From Bugula neritina (Eukaryota; Bryozoa; Gymnolaemata; Cheilostomatida; Bugulidae), in NCBI GenBank assembly GCA_964035545.1, contig OZ037765.1, forward strand, positions 3,157,001-3,221,000: a stretch of DNA of 64,000 nt, given 5' to 3'. A model generated the notes under the pieces. That model did not search any database. It worked only from the letters and a program-made list of their open reading frames with translations, and was not told the DNA's origin. This document shows, in pieces, positions 1-13,300 of the stretch. How positions within the stretch are numbered: position 1 is the first letter of the stretch; every line of letters starts with the position of its first letter. The translations under genes and the position numbers were made by a program.

Positions 1-451
1 TTTATAACTCCTAATTCATGAGTTTGAGTGAGCTCCATTACTTTTAAAAATATTTAAATTATGAGCTGTTCTTGCATAACACAGAACCAGCACCTGACTG
101 GAAAAACGCAATAGTATTCATAGCACAACTGGCGGTATATGTCTACCACACAGTTCGTCTAACAGGGTGTGTATAACGGGTAAAATAATATAATTGTGAG
201 TTTGTATGCTGCTAATTATTGCAACTGCTTCGTAATTACTTCAGCATGAGAGAGAGTATTAAGTAAGTGTAAAGATGAGTCATATTTTGCTGAAAAACCT
301 TACAATTTAAAAAATTGAAATTAAAACAATAAATGGACATATATAGGTATTTTTTTCACTAAATTTATCATCTGCAATCACATCTCAGGTTTAAAATAAT
401 TTCATGAGTAAATAAACTAAAAAAACAACAGTAAGTACAGACATAAGTACC

Positions 452-516
452 GTGGACCAGGTACCCTGGACAAGGTTAATGGACCAGGTACCCTGGACCA
501 GGTACCCTGGACCTCA
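452..516. repeat. Short repeats of ggaccaggtaccct
   Basis: Three to four copies of a 14-bp unit centred on the KpnI-like palindrome ggtacc, about 40-100 bp downstream of the last visible CFAP46 donor. Confidence 0.75.
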
Positions 517-555
517 TTCTATGCTATAGACCAGTATTAGACGTATTTTAGTAAC

Positions 556-2869
556 CTGGTACTGTTTCTCCTTGAAGACAGCCATACTGATGTAGGAAGA
601 GGCCAAGTCTACTTCCACTGGTACAATTTGGTTGACCAGCTTCTCATGGAACTTCACACCGTCTAGTAGGTTCAACTCTAGACACACCTCTATTGACCTA
701 CAATATCACATTCCAACAATAAATAATATACTATATTAATAATGTCACTGAGCATGTGCATAAGAAACAGGAAACAGTAATATTAACCTAATGAAGGATT
801 AAACAAGATACGAGTTGCAATGCATTTACACTGTATTTACTTACATAAATTGAATTTCAAAACGTGTTTTCATGTCTATGATATGTAATAAATCAATAAA
901 TCTATCAATAAATAAATTATAAATATATTAATCAATCAATGTTCTCGAAGCACTAAAGTTCTGCTGCTAGTGCACAGCACACAGAATATGGTAACTTACT
1001 GCAGGTGAATGAGAATGTTGTATGCGTGACTCTTAGCCAATGATCTGGTCAGCAAATCTTCGAAGGCGAGTACCGGAAGACACAAGTGATTGTAGCCACA
1101 ACTCCTCAACATAGTCACTAACTTGTCTAGCAGGTAGAGAAGGAGACTCTGTAGGCACAGGAAACACTTGATGAGTCATGACAGAGTGGCAAGCTGCACG
1201 CAAAACTATGTATACCTTGTGAAGGGTTTGTTCACCATTATAGAGAGTAAACAGCTGTAAAAACTTTGCTTCAAAATCATAAAATAAGAATTAAAAAATA
1301 ACTTGATAAACAATAATTTTAAAGTCTGAAAATTACATAATATAACACTGTATATACCGTTTTTATTTAACAGAATTGTAAATATGGTGAAAGTTAACTT
1401 TCAGTACATGAAACTTGTTACTGATTATTTGATAATAGGGTCAACTTAAATGTTGTCCAATTAAAGACCATTCACTTACGGGTTTTGTTATTGTGGAGTC
1501 ATTCACGGCAGCCCGTCTCAGTAGAGCATTCCCAGAAGCCCCCACCACTTCCTCCGGAGCGTCGTAGGCACTCCACTCCTCCACTGACTGAGGTAGGTGG
1601 TCAACGGGGCCTTTTCTCTTTGGTCTTTCTTTCGTTGGCTGAAATGAGTAAGAAGCTGGTAGAAGGAAACTTACTGTAGTGAGAGCCCTGCTATCCTGCT
1701 AATCATATTATTCAGAACAAATACATAACAAAGCTTTAGATTCCCAGTTACGCTGAAGAATTGCACCAACTTTACGTAGACCTGTAACAGAATATTTAAG
1801 AAAAGTTTATAGTTCTTGCTACACTAAAAGATTTAACTACCACAAAGCTAATTCTGATAGCATAACACGTAAATAAATAACCAAACAAAACTAGAAAAGC
1901 TGAAACAGTAGGAAAAACTAAACGTTAATTTAGAACAAGAAACAAGATTATATAGAACCAAGTAGACACCTCGCGTTTGGTCAGAGCAGCCTTTTTCTTT
2001 GCACGCTAAAACATTGCCACATGATTTAAGTTGAAAAAAATTCCAAAAAATATGGGACAATTAAACAAATAATAAAAACAAAAGATAAGGTATGAAAACT
2101 CTGAAAATAAAAAATAATTTAACACTAAATGATATTATCTTTTTGCAGAAACCGTAAAATAAGAAAACTAGAAGTAGTAAATACTGCCCACTTAGTAGAC
2201 AATCATAGAATAAGTTTCCCCAAGAGAGAAAAAAAAACCTACTTTTATATAGGACACAATACACATTATCTGCTCAGTTACATCTACAAGAAAGTTGAAT
2301 TCTACTAAACATACTGCTGCTGCCTCTTTCTCCTTCCCCTTTCCTTTCTTGGCTGACTTTCCAGACTCGGCCGCTGCCGCCGCTTGCTTAGCAATCTCTT
2401 TGATAGCTGGACCCACAGTGGACAGCAACAACTGAACATGTGAAAGACAAAGGGTCAGTAGGTTATGATAATATCAGAAACATGAGTCGCTAGTGGATAG
2501 CACCTTCTCTCTTCATGTCTCAGCCATAGAATGAAAAATTAGTATTTATTGCAAAAAATTACTTAAATGATTTTTCAGGTTTATTTTTTGTAATTACAAA
2601 AGCCATCAAATTCAAAACTTTTATATTTATTATTAGTTTGTTGCCAAATAAATGTTGTATGAGGGTGATTAGGTTGTTGTATGGAAAGTTTCCACTCACC
2701 TGCCACATGCGGTTAATGTAGCCATAAGCTGTGAAGCAGTAATTGGTGTAGTCTGAATGACCTTGACCGGCTATGGAAGCAGCCATGACACTGATCCTTG
2801 ACAAGTACTCAAGTTGCTTCATGTCAGTTAAATCGGTTATTTTAAGATCTTCTGCTTCAATCTTCAAAC
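556..2869 (-). CDS. CFAP46: CFAP46 coding exons 30-36; gene runs off the left edge
   Basis: Exons: 2700-2869, 2315-2431, 1970-2005, 1480-1638, 1216-1254, 1000-1148, 556-697. They complete codons 1541-1811. Exon 32 is only 36 nt (RAKKKAALTKRE) and exon 34 only 39 nt (LFTLYNGEQTLHK); both keep phase 0 and have good splice sites. Exon 33 contains SVEEWSAYDAPEEVV, a segment I regard as typical of CFAP46. The last visible donor (gttact) is at 555-554, in phase 0. No further exon is visible in bases 1-555, so the remaining C-terminal exons must lie outside the window. Confidence 0.88.
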
Positions 2870-5800
2870 CTGTGTGATGAGTTATGGAAGTTGAAGAGTA
2901 AAGGAGTCACTGAATGCATGACTCATGAGAAATGAGTCACAATCAGCAATTAAAAGTGCAGATGAATTATAAGCACGGCTTCAAGTTTTCATTATTGAAT
3001 AAAGTATTGGATGCTTTGCTTAAAGGAAATAGCTAGAAAAGATTGTGGACACATATTTAGTAAAATATATAGCAAGAAAGAATAGAGACGCAGAAGAATC
3101 AGATAGCATCATCTCATTGGTCAACTCCCAATAAACCCTTCCCTAGAAAAAAGAAACATGGACGTAGATGTCATATCAGGGAGAATGAAAGAGAAATCAG
3201 AAACTAAGAAAAGCGCATGCAGTGTAGACAAACTCAAAGTTCTAGCAGATTGTAAGTTGAAGAAAATGCAGAAGTTCAACATTCAGTTTGTATACCAAAC
3301 AAGACTGGAGTCTCCTCTACTTTGGGATAAAATTGACGGGCAGGTTTAACAAGATCTTCAACTAAAAGAAGGTCATACTATGTTATTACTAGATTAGGCG
3401 GAATTGAAGGAAATCTCATCTTAGTATTTGTAAACCTAAAACTGTTAATTACAACACAAATATAACATGGCACTGCAGGTACATTTTAAAGCAAATTTTA
3501 CCTACGAACTACGTATTACCTCGAACTATATATTAGTTGCTAACTGAATTACAAGGGTTAGTAAGTGTTTAGTTGCAACATTATTAATATATGAACAAAC
3601 GGAAAGCACATAACATCTAACATATTATCTGTGAATTTAAATCAAAGCCAATTTGCAATAATTATCTAAATATGCCCATTCTTCAAGAAGTAATTTTCTC
3701 TAAACTTTCTTGTAAAAGCACTACACAAATATTAAAATTTACATATTTTTTCTAATTTTAGAAGACATGCATGCAGAATCATGTAGAAAAATTAGCTATC
3801 ACAGATGTACAGAGTGTACACAATATAAAACAGTAAACCAGATCATATGTTCATATTATTCATTACAAAGTGGACAACTCCTCATAAAATAAAGGTATGT
3901 TATTATAATCATTGTTAAGCCTATACTTGGTTTCAGTGAAAATTATTTGGTATTTCAAAGTTCAAACAAATAATTTATAAACTTCCTGATGCAACAGTGC
4001 AGCCTTATAGTCACTGCTGGAAGATAGTAGTTTAGTAACCAAGTCATGTAAGTATATCATAGCAAACCAGAATAACCCTCAGACAGACACAAGTAACCAC
4101 GGTACTAGTTGAATGTAGGTTACAAATAGCCTACTAATCCTAAGTCAGTCAACCATATTTACAGAGAGGCAGGATTACCCCCCCCTCTAGTCTCACCTAT
4201 TACTGCCTTCTTCTCCACGGGTATATAATCTTCTTCATTGATCTCTAGAGCCTCAGAGTCATCTTCTTTCTTTACGGACTTCTGGCGGCTCGAAGCTTTA
4301 CTGGCCGCTCCGTCTCGTTTACTCTCGGGTGTCTTAGTCCCCTTCTTAGCACCTAGTAATATACATTTAGAAGTTGTGTCACCTTGCTCTTTATACTCAG
4401 CACGATTCTAATTCCATTTGATAAAATCAAACAAGTAACTACTGAAAAATATATTTTAAAAATAATTTAGTTTGAGCGATTCAAGTTCAAATATTAGTCA
4501 CCTAGTCCATTGCATCAGATTGACTTAGTGCAAGTAGCAGGGAGTTATGTGCACCATAAATATATATATTATAGCTAAAAAAGCAAACATGATTCTAATG
4601 CATTACAGATAATATCCTAATGATACAGGTCTTTTACTTTCCTGTACAAAAAATAATTTACTGCTGGATAGCGATAAGCATTAGCGAAGACATTCATGGA
4701 CACCAGAATGCGATCGTCTCTGGCAAAATAAATTCTGTGAGATCGAATGGCAAACTCAACTACGTTTTTGTTAAATATTTACATTTCCTTAAAAATGCAT
4801 AGAAAATATTATTATTACGTAATACAGAGTTTTGCAGAGGAGTTAATTAAACCTGCCATAAAGTGATGTAAAGAAAAATCTTCAAGCTCTCCACTAATAG
4901 GTAAATATGCAAAGTATGAAAACCCACAACTATTAAATAACTCTCAGCCAATAATGAATATTAAACTTTATAGGAACATTGACTCTATTCAGCCTATCCT
5001 TTGCCTCTATTCAAATACATCACAAACTGTCAACCAACCAACCTTTCTTATCATCTTTCTCAGCCTTTTTATCTTCCTTTTTATCAGTTGTCTTCTCATC
5101 TTTCTTTTCCTCTTTCCCCTTCTTTGGTTCCTCTTTCTTTTTCTTAGGTGCCGCGGGTGCAATAGCTCCTTTCTGCCCTTTCTTAGCACCCCGTTTGTCG
5201 CCTTTTGTACCTTCAACAGACACGAGTAACATGATGACAATATGATAAATACTGCTCACAAGAGAGAACGCAACTCCTTAACTTAAAAGTCAATATTTCA
5301 GACTCACTAAGTATATATTAACATTACATTATATCTGTTTTAATATTTAAATACAACAATTCCCAGACTTTCTCAACTGTCACTACTGTTAATTTGACAC
5401 AGAAAGTCAACTTTGTAAACAGGAAACACCCAAGCTCTTACCCGGTCTGGAATCAGCAGCAGTTCTCATATTAAGTAAGAGATCACTGGCCCACTCCAAG
5501 ATGTCTAGAGTGTCATCTAATGGGAAGTCATTTACTTTCAGCCACTGAGCGTACTCTATCAGATAGTCAACTCTCTGATACACGCCTTCTGTTTTCTACA
5601 AAAATTAACTAGAAAGTAAACATATCTGGTAAGAAATAACTATAAACAAATATGACTCAAGTAAATTCATCAGAAATTTTTATAACTAAATGAAACTGTG
5701 GAACTACTTTATTAACTTAGTCAATTTCATCATTTTTTATTCATCTCCGCTAAAAGAAAAGCTTCACAAAATAACACAAACATATCTATTTACAACCAGG

Positions 5801-8800
5801 ATTACGATTCCATGAACTGAAATCTTATAGTCAAAACTCAAAACTGTGACAAAAAATTGTTTGAATAATTGGGACAGACCATAAGAGCTTCGATAGCATT
5901 CTGGTAGCAGGTGAGCTGGTCACCACTCTCCTTGGAGAAAAGCGCCAGTTTGTGCCACATGGCCGAGAACTGAGCCTCACTTTCATTCCGGAACTTCTGA
6001 ATATCCAATGAGACGTTGTGACCGAGTTTAGCCTTCACCATCACACGGTGTTTAAACAGCAATCTGCAGAAATATAAAGAGTAATCTAGAGAAATTTGCA
6101 ACTAGGAACAATCTACAGGAATGTAAAGACAAATCTGCAGAAATGTGAAGAGATTCAACAAATAGAGACAAACAGGTTGCAGATAAACCTTCAGAATTAG
6201 TAAAAAAATTTCCATTTCCATTGAGACAAAGCATCTGACTTTCTTTAGGAAAAAATCTTCTGTTTGAATAAAAATCACACATGATTAGCATTTGTACACC
6301 ACAAGTGGGTACATCCAATTCTGATCTTGAAGAAGGGCCAAAAAACAAGTTTTGATATGTCAAACAGTACATAGTTGAGGGCGTGCAATCTCTCACTCTA
6401 TGTTGGCTGCATATTATGTTATTACTGCACACACCACATCCTTTAATTACGACTTGAATCAATGCAAAGTCACAATGTTTGTAAAAACAAGTTTTTTGTT
6501 GTTAAACCTTCTTCAATATATCATTAGTAATAGGATATATGTGCAAACACAGTGGTTATTACTTATAATAGATATCACAAAATTACAAACTCTTTCCTTT
6601 TAAGAAATTGTTGGAAACCCTTTTGGGCCGCACAAACACATATAATGTGCTTTGATATAACTTCAGCTAGAAATCCTGCCACACACCAACTCAGAATTAT
6701 TAATAAAACTAATAAGCATTTGCCAAGCCGACACACACACTCACAGTCTGTGTTTAGTCCTCGGCATGGAGGTGATGGCCGTATCCATCAGCTTCAGACC
6801 TTCCTGCCAGTCCTGGTTGTCAGCATACACCTGGAACAGAACTCCATACATGGCGGCCTGGAGGGCAAGGTCATCTTCGCTCTCGTTGTAAGGTTTATTT
6901 GATGAGGTGAGAGCGGGAGTGTCACCGGCCCCGGCCTCACTGCTGGCCGCTGGGACAGGAGACTCGGCTAATGGTTGTTCATCTTCTTCAGCTTTCTGCA
7001 GTCTCTCGGCTTCCTGGAGGGAGAAAAGTGAAGAACTCAGAGTTACAGTCTTACTTTATACAAGACAGAGTAATACATCCCTACAGTAAATTGCTAATCC
7101 AAGACTCCCAATAAAAACTTCTTCTGTGAAATGCAATAAAGATGGTATAAACCAGGGCTGTCCAACAGAAGGCCTCAGTGACGGATGTGGCCCCCAAAGG
7201 CATAAGAAATAAAATTATTTTTCACACAAATACGAATTAGAGTGGAAAACCACCTTTTCAATGCCTTATTTTTATATATGCTAAAACAAGCAGCCTGCAG
7301 TAACTATTGGGACTTCATTGTGTAATGATCATAGGAATTTGGGAAAGTCACATGAAGAAACTAATGCTGCTGTAGCTTCTAGCTGAAGTTAAAGTTTACA
7401 ATATGGCCCACGCCATGAAAAATTCTACTTCTGTGGCCCTTGCCCTGAAAAGGTTGGACACCCCTGGTACAAACCTATTCATAAGTTAGTAAAATAAATT
7501 TCCATACACTGTGTAAACTAAGTTGTTTAACTTTCTATGAGGAATTGTTCTCACTTGCTCCAAGTACAATACTAAAGGTAAAACTATTATGTAACGTGGA
7601 AAACTATCACATGTATGGATAAATATTAACACCACTCTTACAACTAACATTCCGTATGATTACAATCCAAGTTTCGGTGAAAGTTTTCGATTAAACTATA
7701 GAATGAAACAAAGTTCATGATAGTAGACCTTGAACCAGCTTTCTTTCACTTATTTGCAAACTTAGAATAAATAATTAGTGAAAATAAACCAATTACTATA
7801 GTAGAATATAACAGTAACAAAATATGCCCAACTACAACTCAACAGAAACTAATTTCATAGACTAGGCTATCTAAAACAAACCAACTTGTCCGCCAGATAT
7901 TCCACACTAACCAAACTTGAGCAAAAACAATACAGTAAACGCTAACATAATCTCAACATTTACCTTTCTCACTAGCTTTAGATAAGCAACCTGTGATTAA
8001 AGTAGCAGTTAAATAGACTTTAACAGTAAAGAGTTTGTAAATCTGAGATAAAACTGTCAACTGCTGGTATTATTTTCCTATATTATTATATTGTGTTATA
8101 TTTCTTCTATTAGCTTCATCTCTCTGACCAATGAGCATACTAGGAAAAGAGGGGGGGGTAGGGGGAACCCACTAACCTCTCTCTCCTTCATCATATTTTT
8201 ATCCATTGTAGCGGCTAAACATTCCAGAATAGTCTTTAGTGACTCCTTGAGGAGTTGTCTCTCAAATGGTGAGCCAATGAGAGGCAATACTGCGTTCCAG
8301 TAGTTTCTGGCCGACGAGAGAACCAGACTGTACTTCTTAGCATTCCTGCCTGACCTACCATTGCAAAGTAAGTTGTTTGAATAGCCACTTCAACAAATCA
8401 GTGGCTAAACAAGCTCTTTCTAGAGCAATGGCAGTTTTTTACTAAACAGTGTTTTATAAGAACTCATAAAAAGAATGAACATTGGGAATGTTGGAGATCC
8501 TTTTACACTAATGATATTAATAAAATATGAGTACACAGCCCTGTATGTTAAAGCAGATAGTGTTGAGCTTAATTATTCAATGTATGAAAGAAAGCAAATT
8601 ATGCAAATTAAAAGCCCTTGAAAATATCTTTCAATGAACACCCGGTTGGTGAAAAAATACAAAAGCTAATCAAAAGTATGAATTCATGTCATTTAATACA
8701 TTAAATAAATCTTTTGTTTAGCTGTGAAGTTTCTCAACAATATGTAACAAAATACGTAGCAAAATATTATTTACTCGGGTGCTTTTATAAACAATGCTAG

Positions 8801-10287
8801 GTTCCCTCATATCCTGCACTTGTTCCTTATGAGTTTTAGGACAAGCACAAAATACGAATGCACAGGTCATGGCTAATTAGATAGTGTGAAGGTTGCTTAA
8901 TCAATGAATGAAAGCAAATACAAATTGCGGACCTCTATAAAAACATCTATATTCTAGAGTAGGTTACATTTGTTAGTATTACGAATTCAGTAATAATTAA
9001 TAGTAATAATTAATAGTAATAATGTACTGACTGAGCACTCTGCAGAAAGTTGTGTATAGCCTCGTGTCTCAGGGAATTCTGACCTCTCATGTTCTCAATC
9101 AGGGTCTCTCCTCTCATACAACTGGCATAGGCAAACAACTTCTGTTCCGTAATCCACCTATCAGACCTAGATATACAGCAAGGTACATGTAAGTGTGTAG
9201 ATGTACATGTAAGTGTACTTTGTATCTACACACAGCACTATGCATACAGAGTGTAGATGTACATGTATGTGTGCTCTTTATCTAGGTATAGCACTGTGCA
9301 TACAGAGTGTAGATGTAGGCTACAAATATTTACCTACAATATTGTACATGGAATATGTGGATGCTATTACTTTGTATCTATGTAGCAAACCCTTTGTAAA
9401 ATACTGGAGTCCTTAGAAGAATATTTCTCAAATCTGAATAATTTTATTTTGAAGTTATGCAAAAGCTATTAGAAACAACGAAAATCATTATTCAGCTATT
9501 AAGAGAAAATACAATGGATTATACAAATACAAAGGCTGTTTCCTGGGGGAATAAGAAATAGTAAATCAATAAATCAACTAAAGGTATCCAATAACTCATG
9601 CTGTGTAGTTTATTGTTGTAGTCTAATAACCAGCTATTATCTAAAACCAAACTAGTTGATAGCTTTATCAATGACTCATATGTTTCAGATATAAAATAAT
9701 TTGCACATCAGTAAACTACTTAAACTCAAAGACTAGGTTATAAAAACATTATCAAGTATTACAGAAAACAATGATTTACTGAATAGTAAATTGTTCAAGT
9801 TCACACATTATCACTATATCACTGAAGATTTCAAACTTAGCAGTGAGTCTATTCCCTACTGCAGAGTTGAAGCAGTTCATATCAACTTCACCACAGTACT
9901 TACATCTGAGTCTTGGCAGCAGTCTTGCTGCCGACTGGTTTGTGAGGTTTGGCTGCCGAGTCAGCAAAGTCCAGGGCTTTCTCCGTACACTTGAGGACGA
10001 TCTGGTGGTCGTGTACAAACCTGGCATACGCTGCCAGTCTTGTCCACAGCTGCAGCTCTATCAGCGAGTCCGTCCAATCACAGTTCTCCGTCATGGTAGC
10101 TGCCTGAGACAGAAATATTGCATGTCTTAAAGTTCACTAATATCAGAACTGGTATGGCTGGTCACAGAGGATATATTTCTAAAGGTTGGTAAACTTGTAT
10201 AAATATTGCACATGTATTGTTAATATATTGCTACTGTAAAGAAAGTATGAAAACATTAACATATATATATATATATATGCTGTCCAC

Positions 10288-10360
<73 letters not shown>

Positions 10361-13300
10361 TCATTTACATGTTTTTTCACTAAAAGGAAATTAGTGTTGA
10401 AAATAATTTATCTACTAATTTCTTTCCATCACCTCCCTTTACGCTAGGCATCACAATTATTTCTTGCCTACTGCCTTAAAGTGAGAACAATGCAATGATA
10501 GGTAGCTGCATGTATATTATAATAGCCTTTAGAAACTATTGAAATGGTATTGTTTGGTCATAATAATATATTGCGCTATGTAGTACAAATCCTTGCTAAC
10601 ACTCCAGTGCAACGACATTGTCTTTTTTTATTTCATCTTAAAGAAAACATGACAAATATTTATGAAAATATTACAAAACATGTTACAAGCAAACCTTCCG
10701 CCTTCTTACAATAGTGCTGAGACACCAAAGTTGGTATATTAGCTTTCTTGTTTCAGTTACTAGGGGCATACATGATCTACTCCAGCATACATTATGACAT
10801 AACTACTAGTTACTGAACAGTTCCATACCTCCTCCAAAGTTGGGCCCTCTTTAAACTCAAATATTCCGTTGACACTGAGACAGAGCATGTCTACAGCTAC
10901 CTGCGCCCTGGTCATGGGATTCTGTCCTTCATTAGCAGACTACAATGTTTACATCTGTTGTCATGGTTACAAAACACAGGTCAAGGTCTTTTTTATAGAA
11001 ATGAAAATTGAAGATTGTAGCAAGCAAAGAACTTGGCAGTTAGTTTTGCTCGTAGAAAGAAACAGAGGTTGAGACAAGAGAAGAAGACATAGAGTATAAA
11101 TATACACAAACAGCTGAAATAAAGGCAATGTCAGTTAATAGTCGGTATGAAGATAGACTGATAAACTTATTAAATTCTATAAACTCAAGCAGCAGTTACA
11201 GTCTAGTTACTCAACAACACCTAAGTTGTTTGTTGGTAGGTTTTTGTAACAATTTTTTAGATTCCCTAAGAATTGTTGCAAAATCCATGTGAATTAAGTC
11301 AGGTTTTCTTGACTTTACCGTAAAATTAAATTTTTGTAATGACTTGAAACATCTTGCGCAATCAGCAGACATAAATCAATTGTATTTTGGATTAAAAAAT
11401 ATACACTACCAGAGTGTTTCTAACCCTTTTACTCTTCAGATTTCAGCCATAAGGTGTGCAATATATCTTACTGCTTTTACAATGACTTATAGTTCTTTCA
11501 ATTTGGTGTGAGTAAGTGATTATCAATTCACTCAATTATATAATAGTATCTGCATATTTTATATTTATACAAATATATTACTTAATCATGCCCAATTTAG
11601 TGATCAACTTGTCAAGGTAAACATTAAACCTGTCAGCTCTGACCAGTTTACATACCTAATGATTATACCTAAGTCACTCTGAGTAGTATAGAGAGAGTGA
11701 AATCATTATAATATCAAAAACATAAGCTATTTAACTGCAAGCTTTTTTATAACTTTTTCTCTGAAAGCTTGTACAGTAATGCTATGATACAACACACTGA
11801 GCTGTACGGTAGAGGTGTCATGTGACTGAATGTTGCCAGCAGTAATCAAAGTTAACGCAGTTCGCATGGCAACAGGAACAAAGAAAAAGAAATAGGCACA
11901 GAGATATACAATACATGTAATACTTTACCCCGTATATGTGAGCAACGGCATATCGCCTGCTCACCACTTTATCCTGGAATCATTTCATGAAAAATACTAA
12001 TGGTGAATGGTGAAAATAAATGAAAAATATCCTGCCTTAATAGGCTAACTGAAATGTATAAATAAATAGCGTTTATAAGTTAGTTCAATGTTTGAAGAAA
12101 ATCAGAAGCTTGTAACAGCAAATGCTTCTATTTCTGATGGTCATATGAGCATAGGTGACTGCGTTCATTCAACACAATAATTATACTGATCTTACGTGTT
12201 GTGTAAATACACCATTATTATACACTGTGTAGATATGCTAATACTATACTCTGTTCAGTAAATACAAACATCTCACCTCGTCATCAGGGGAGGCAGCACC
12301 CAGAGATTTGCCAATCTGCTGCTGAAGAAGCTGTTTGATGAGCACCCACATCTGCAGCATGGGATATCTGACACCAACTGGGACCACATCCACAGGGTTA
12401 CTCCCATTGGTCACTTTCATAGCGTACTCTATCACCTTACACAGGAAATATCCATAAATTATTAGACATAATATTAACATTCAAACACCTTTATTCCATT
12501 TCGTAAAATGGACTACTTTGAGATTAATAATCTTTCTGCAATGTATTTCCTTATTCCGACACTTGAATATTTCATTATAACTATATATATACATGTATGA
12601 TAGAGCCTTTTATATTAAAGCTATTGACTGGAAAGCCGCTTGGTTTGTACTTCCTATGTATTTAATATATTATACATGTTTTGGTCAGCTATAGCAAGTC
12701 AAATTCATTTAATCTCAAACTGTAGCCTACACAACAACACCCATGCTAGATAAAAACATAAGTTTCTACATTATATATAGGTGCTTTTAACATGTCTTTT
12801 AAAACTACAAGTAGTTCAAGAAATTCCTATCCAGGCTCTGAGTGCACCTAAATTCTACAAGGACATCTAAGGGTCATGCACCAACACCTGTAGAACTCAT
12901 TGCTGACACAACACAAGTACCTCTAGTGCTTTTTCACAATCGCTGACCATTATTAGATGCTGGCAGCTAACAATACTGCTGGAGAGATCTGTGTCACATG
13001 ACTGGTCACATGATGGCAGACTTACCATACTACTATGAGTAGCACAAGAAGTGCATGTACTGTCACACTAAACAGTAACATGAGTTTCAATTGCTAAATA
13101 TTCACAATCCAATACATATGTCCATAGTCTCACAATCTCCTAGCCACTACAATACTGAAACTCCTTTCACATTATATATTTAGCCCAATTGACTAATTGA
13201 TTATTATATCATTTCTTTTCTTCGACTAATTGAAAATGTAAATAATTCAAGTTCATTTCTAGATTATTCTTCACTTCCCATCTTGGTTAATTTTATTTTG

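Noticed and set aside
10179-10447. Open frames reading IYIYIY on both strands
   Set aside because: They are translations of the (AT)n microsatellite; the same applies at 42.9 and 52.6-52.8 kb.
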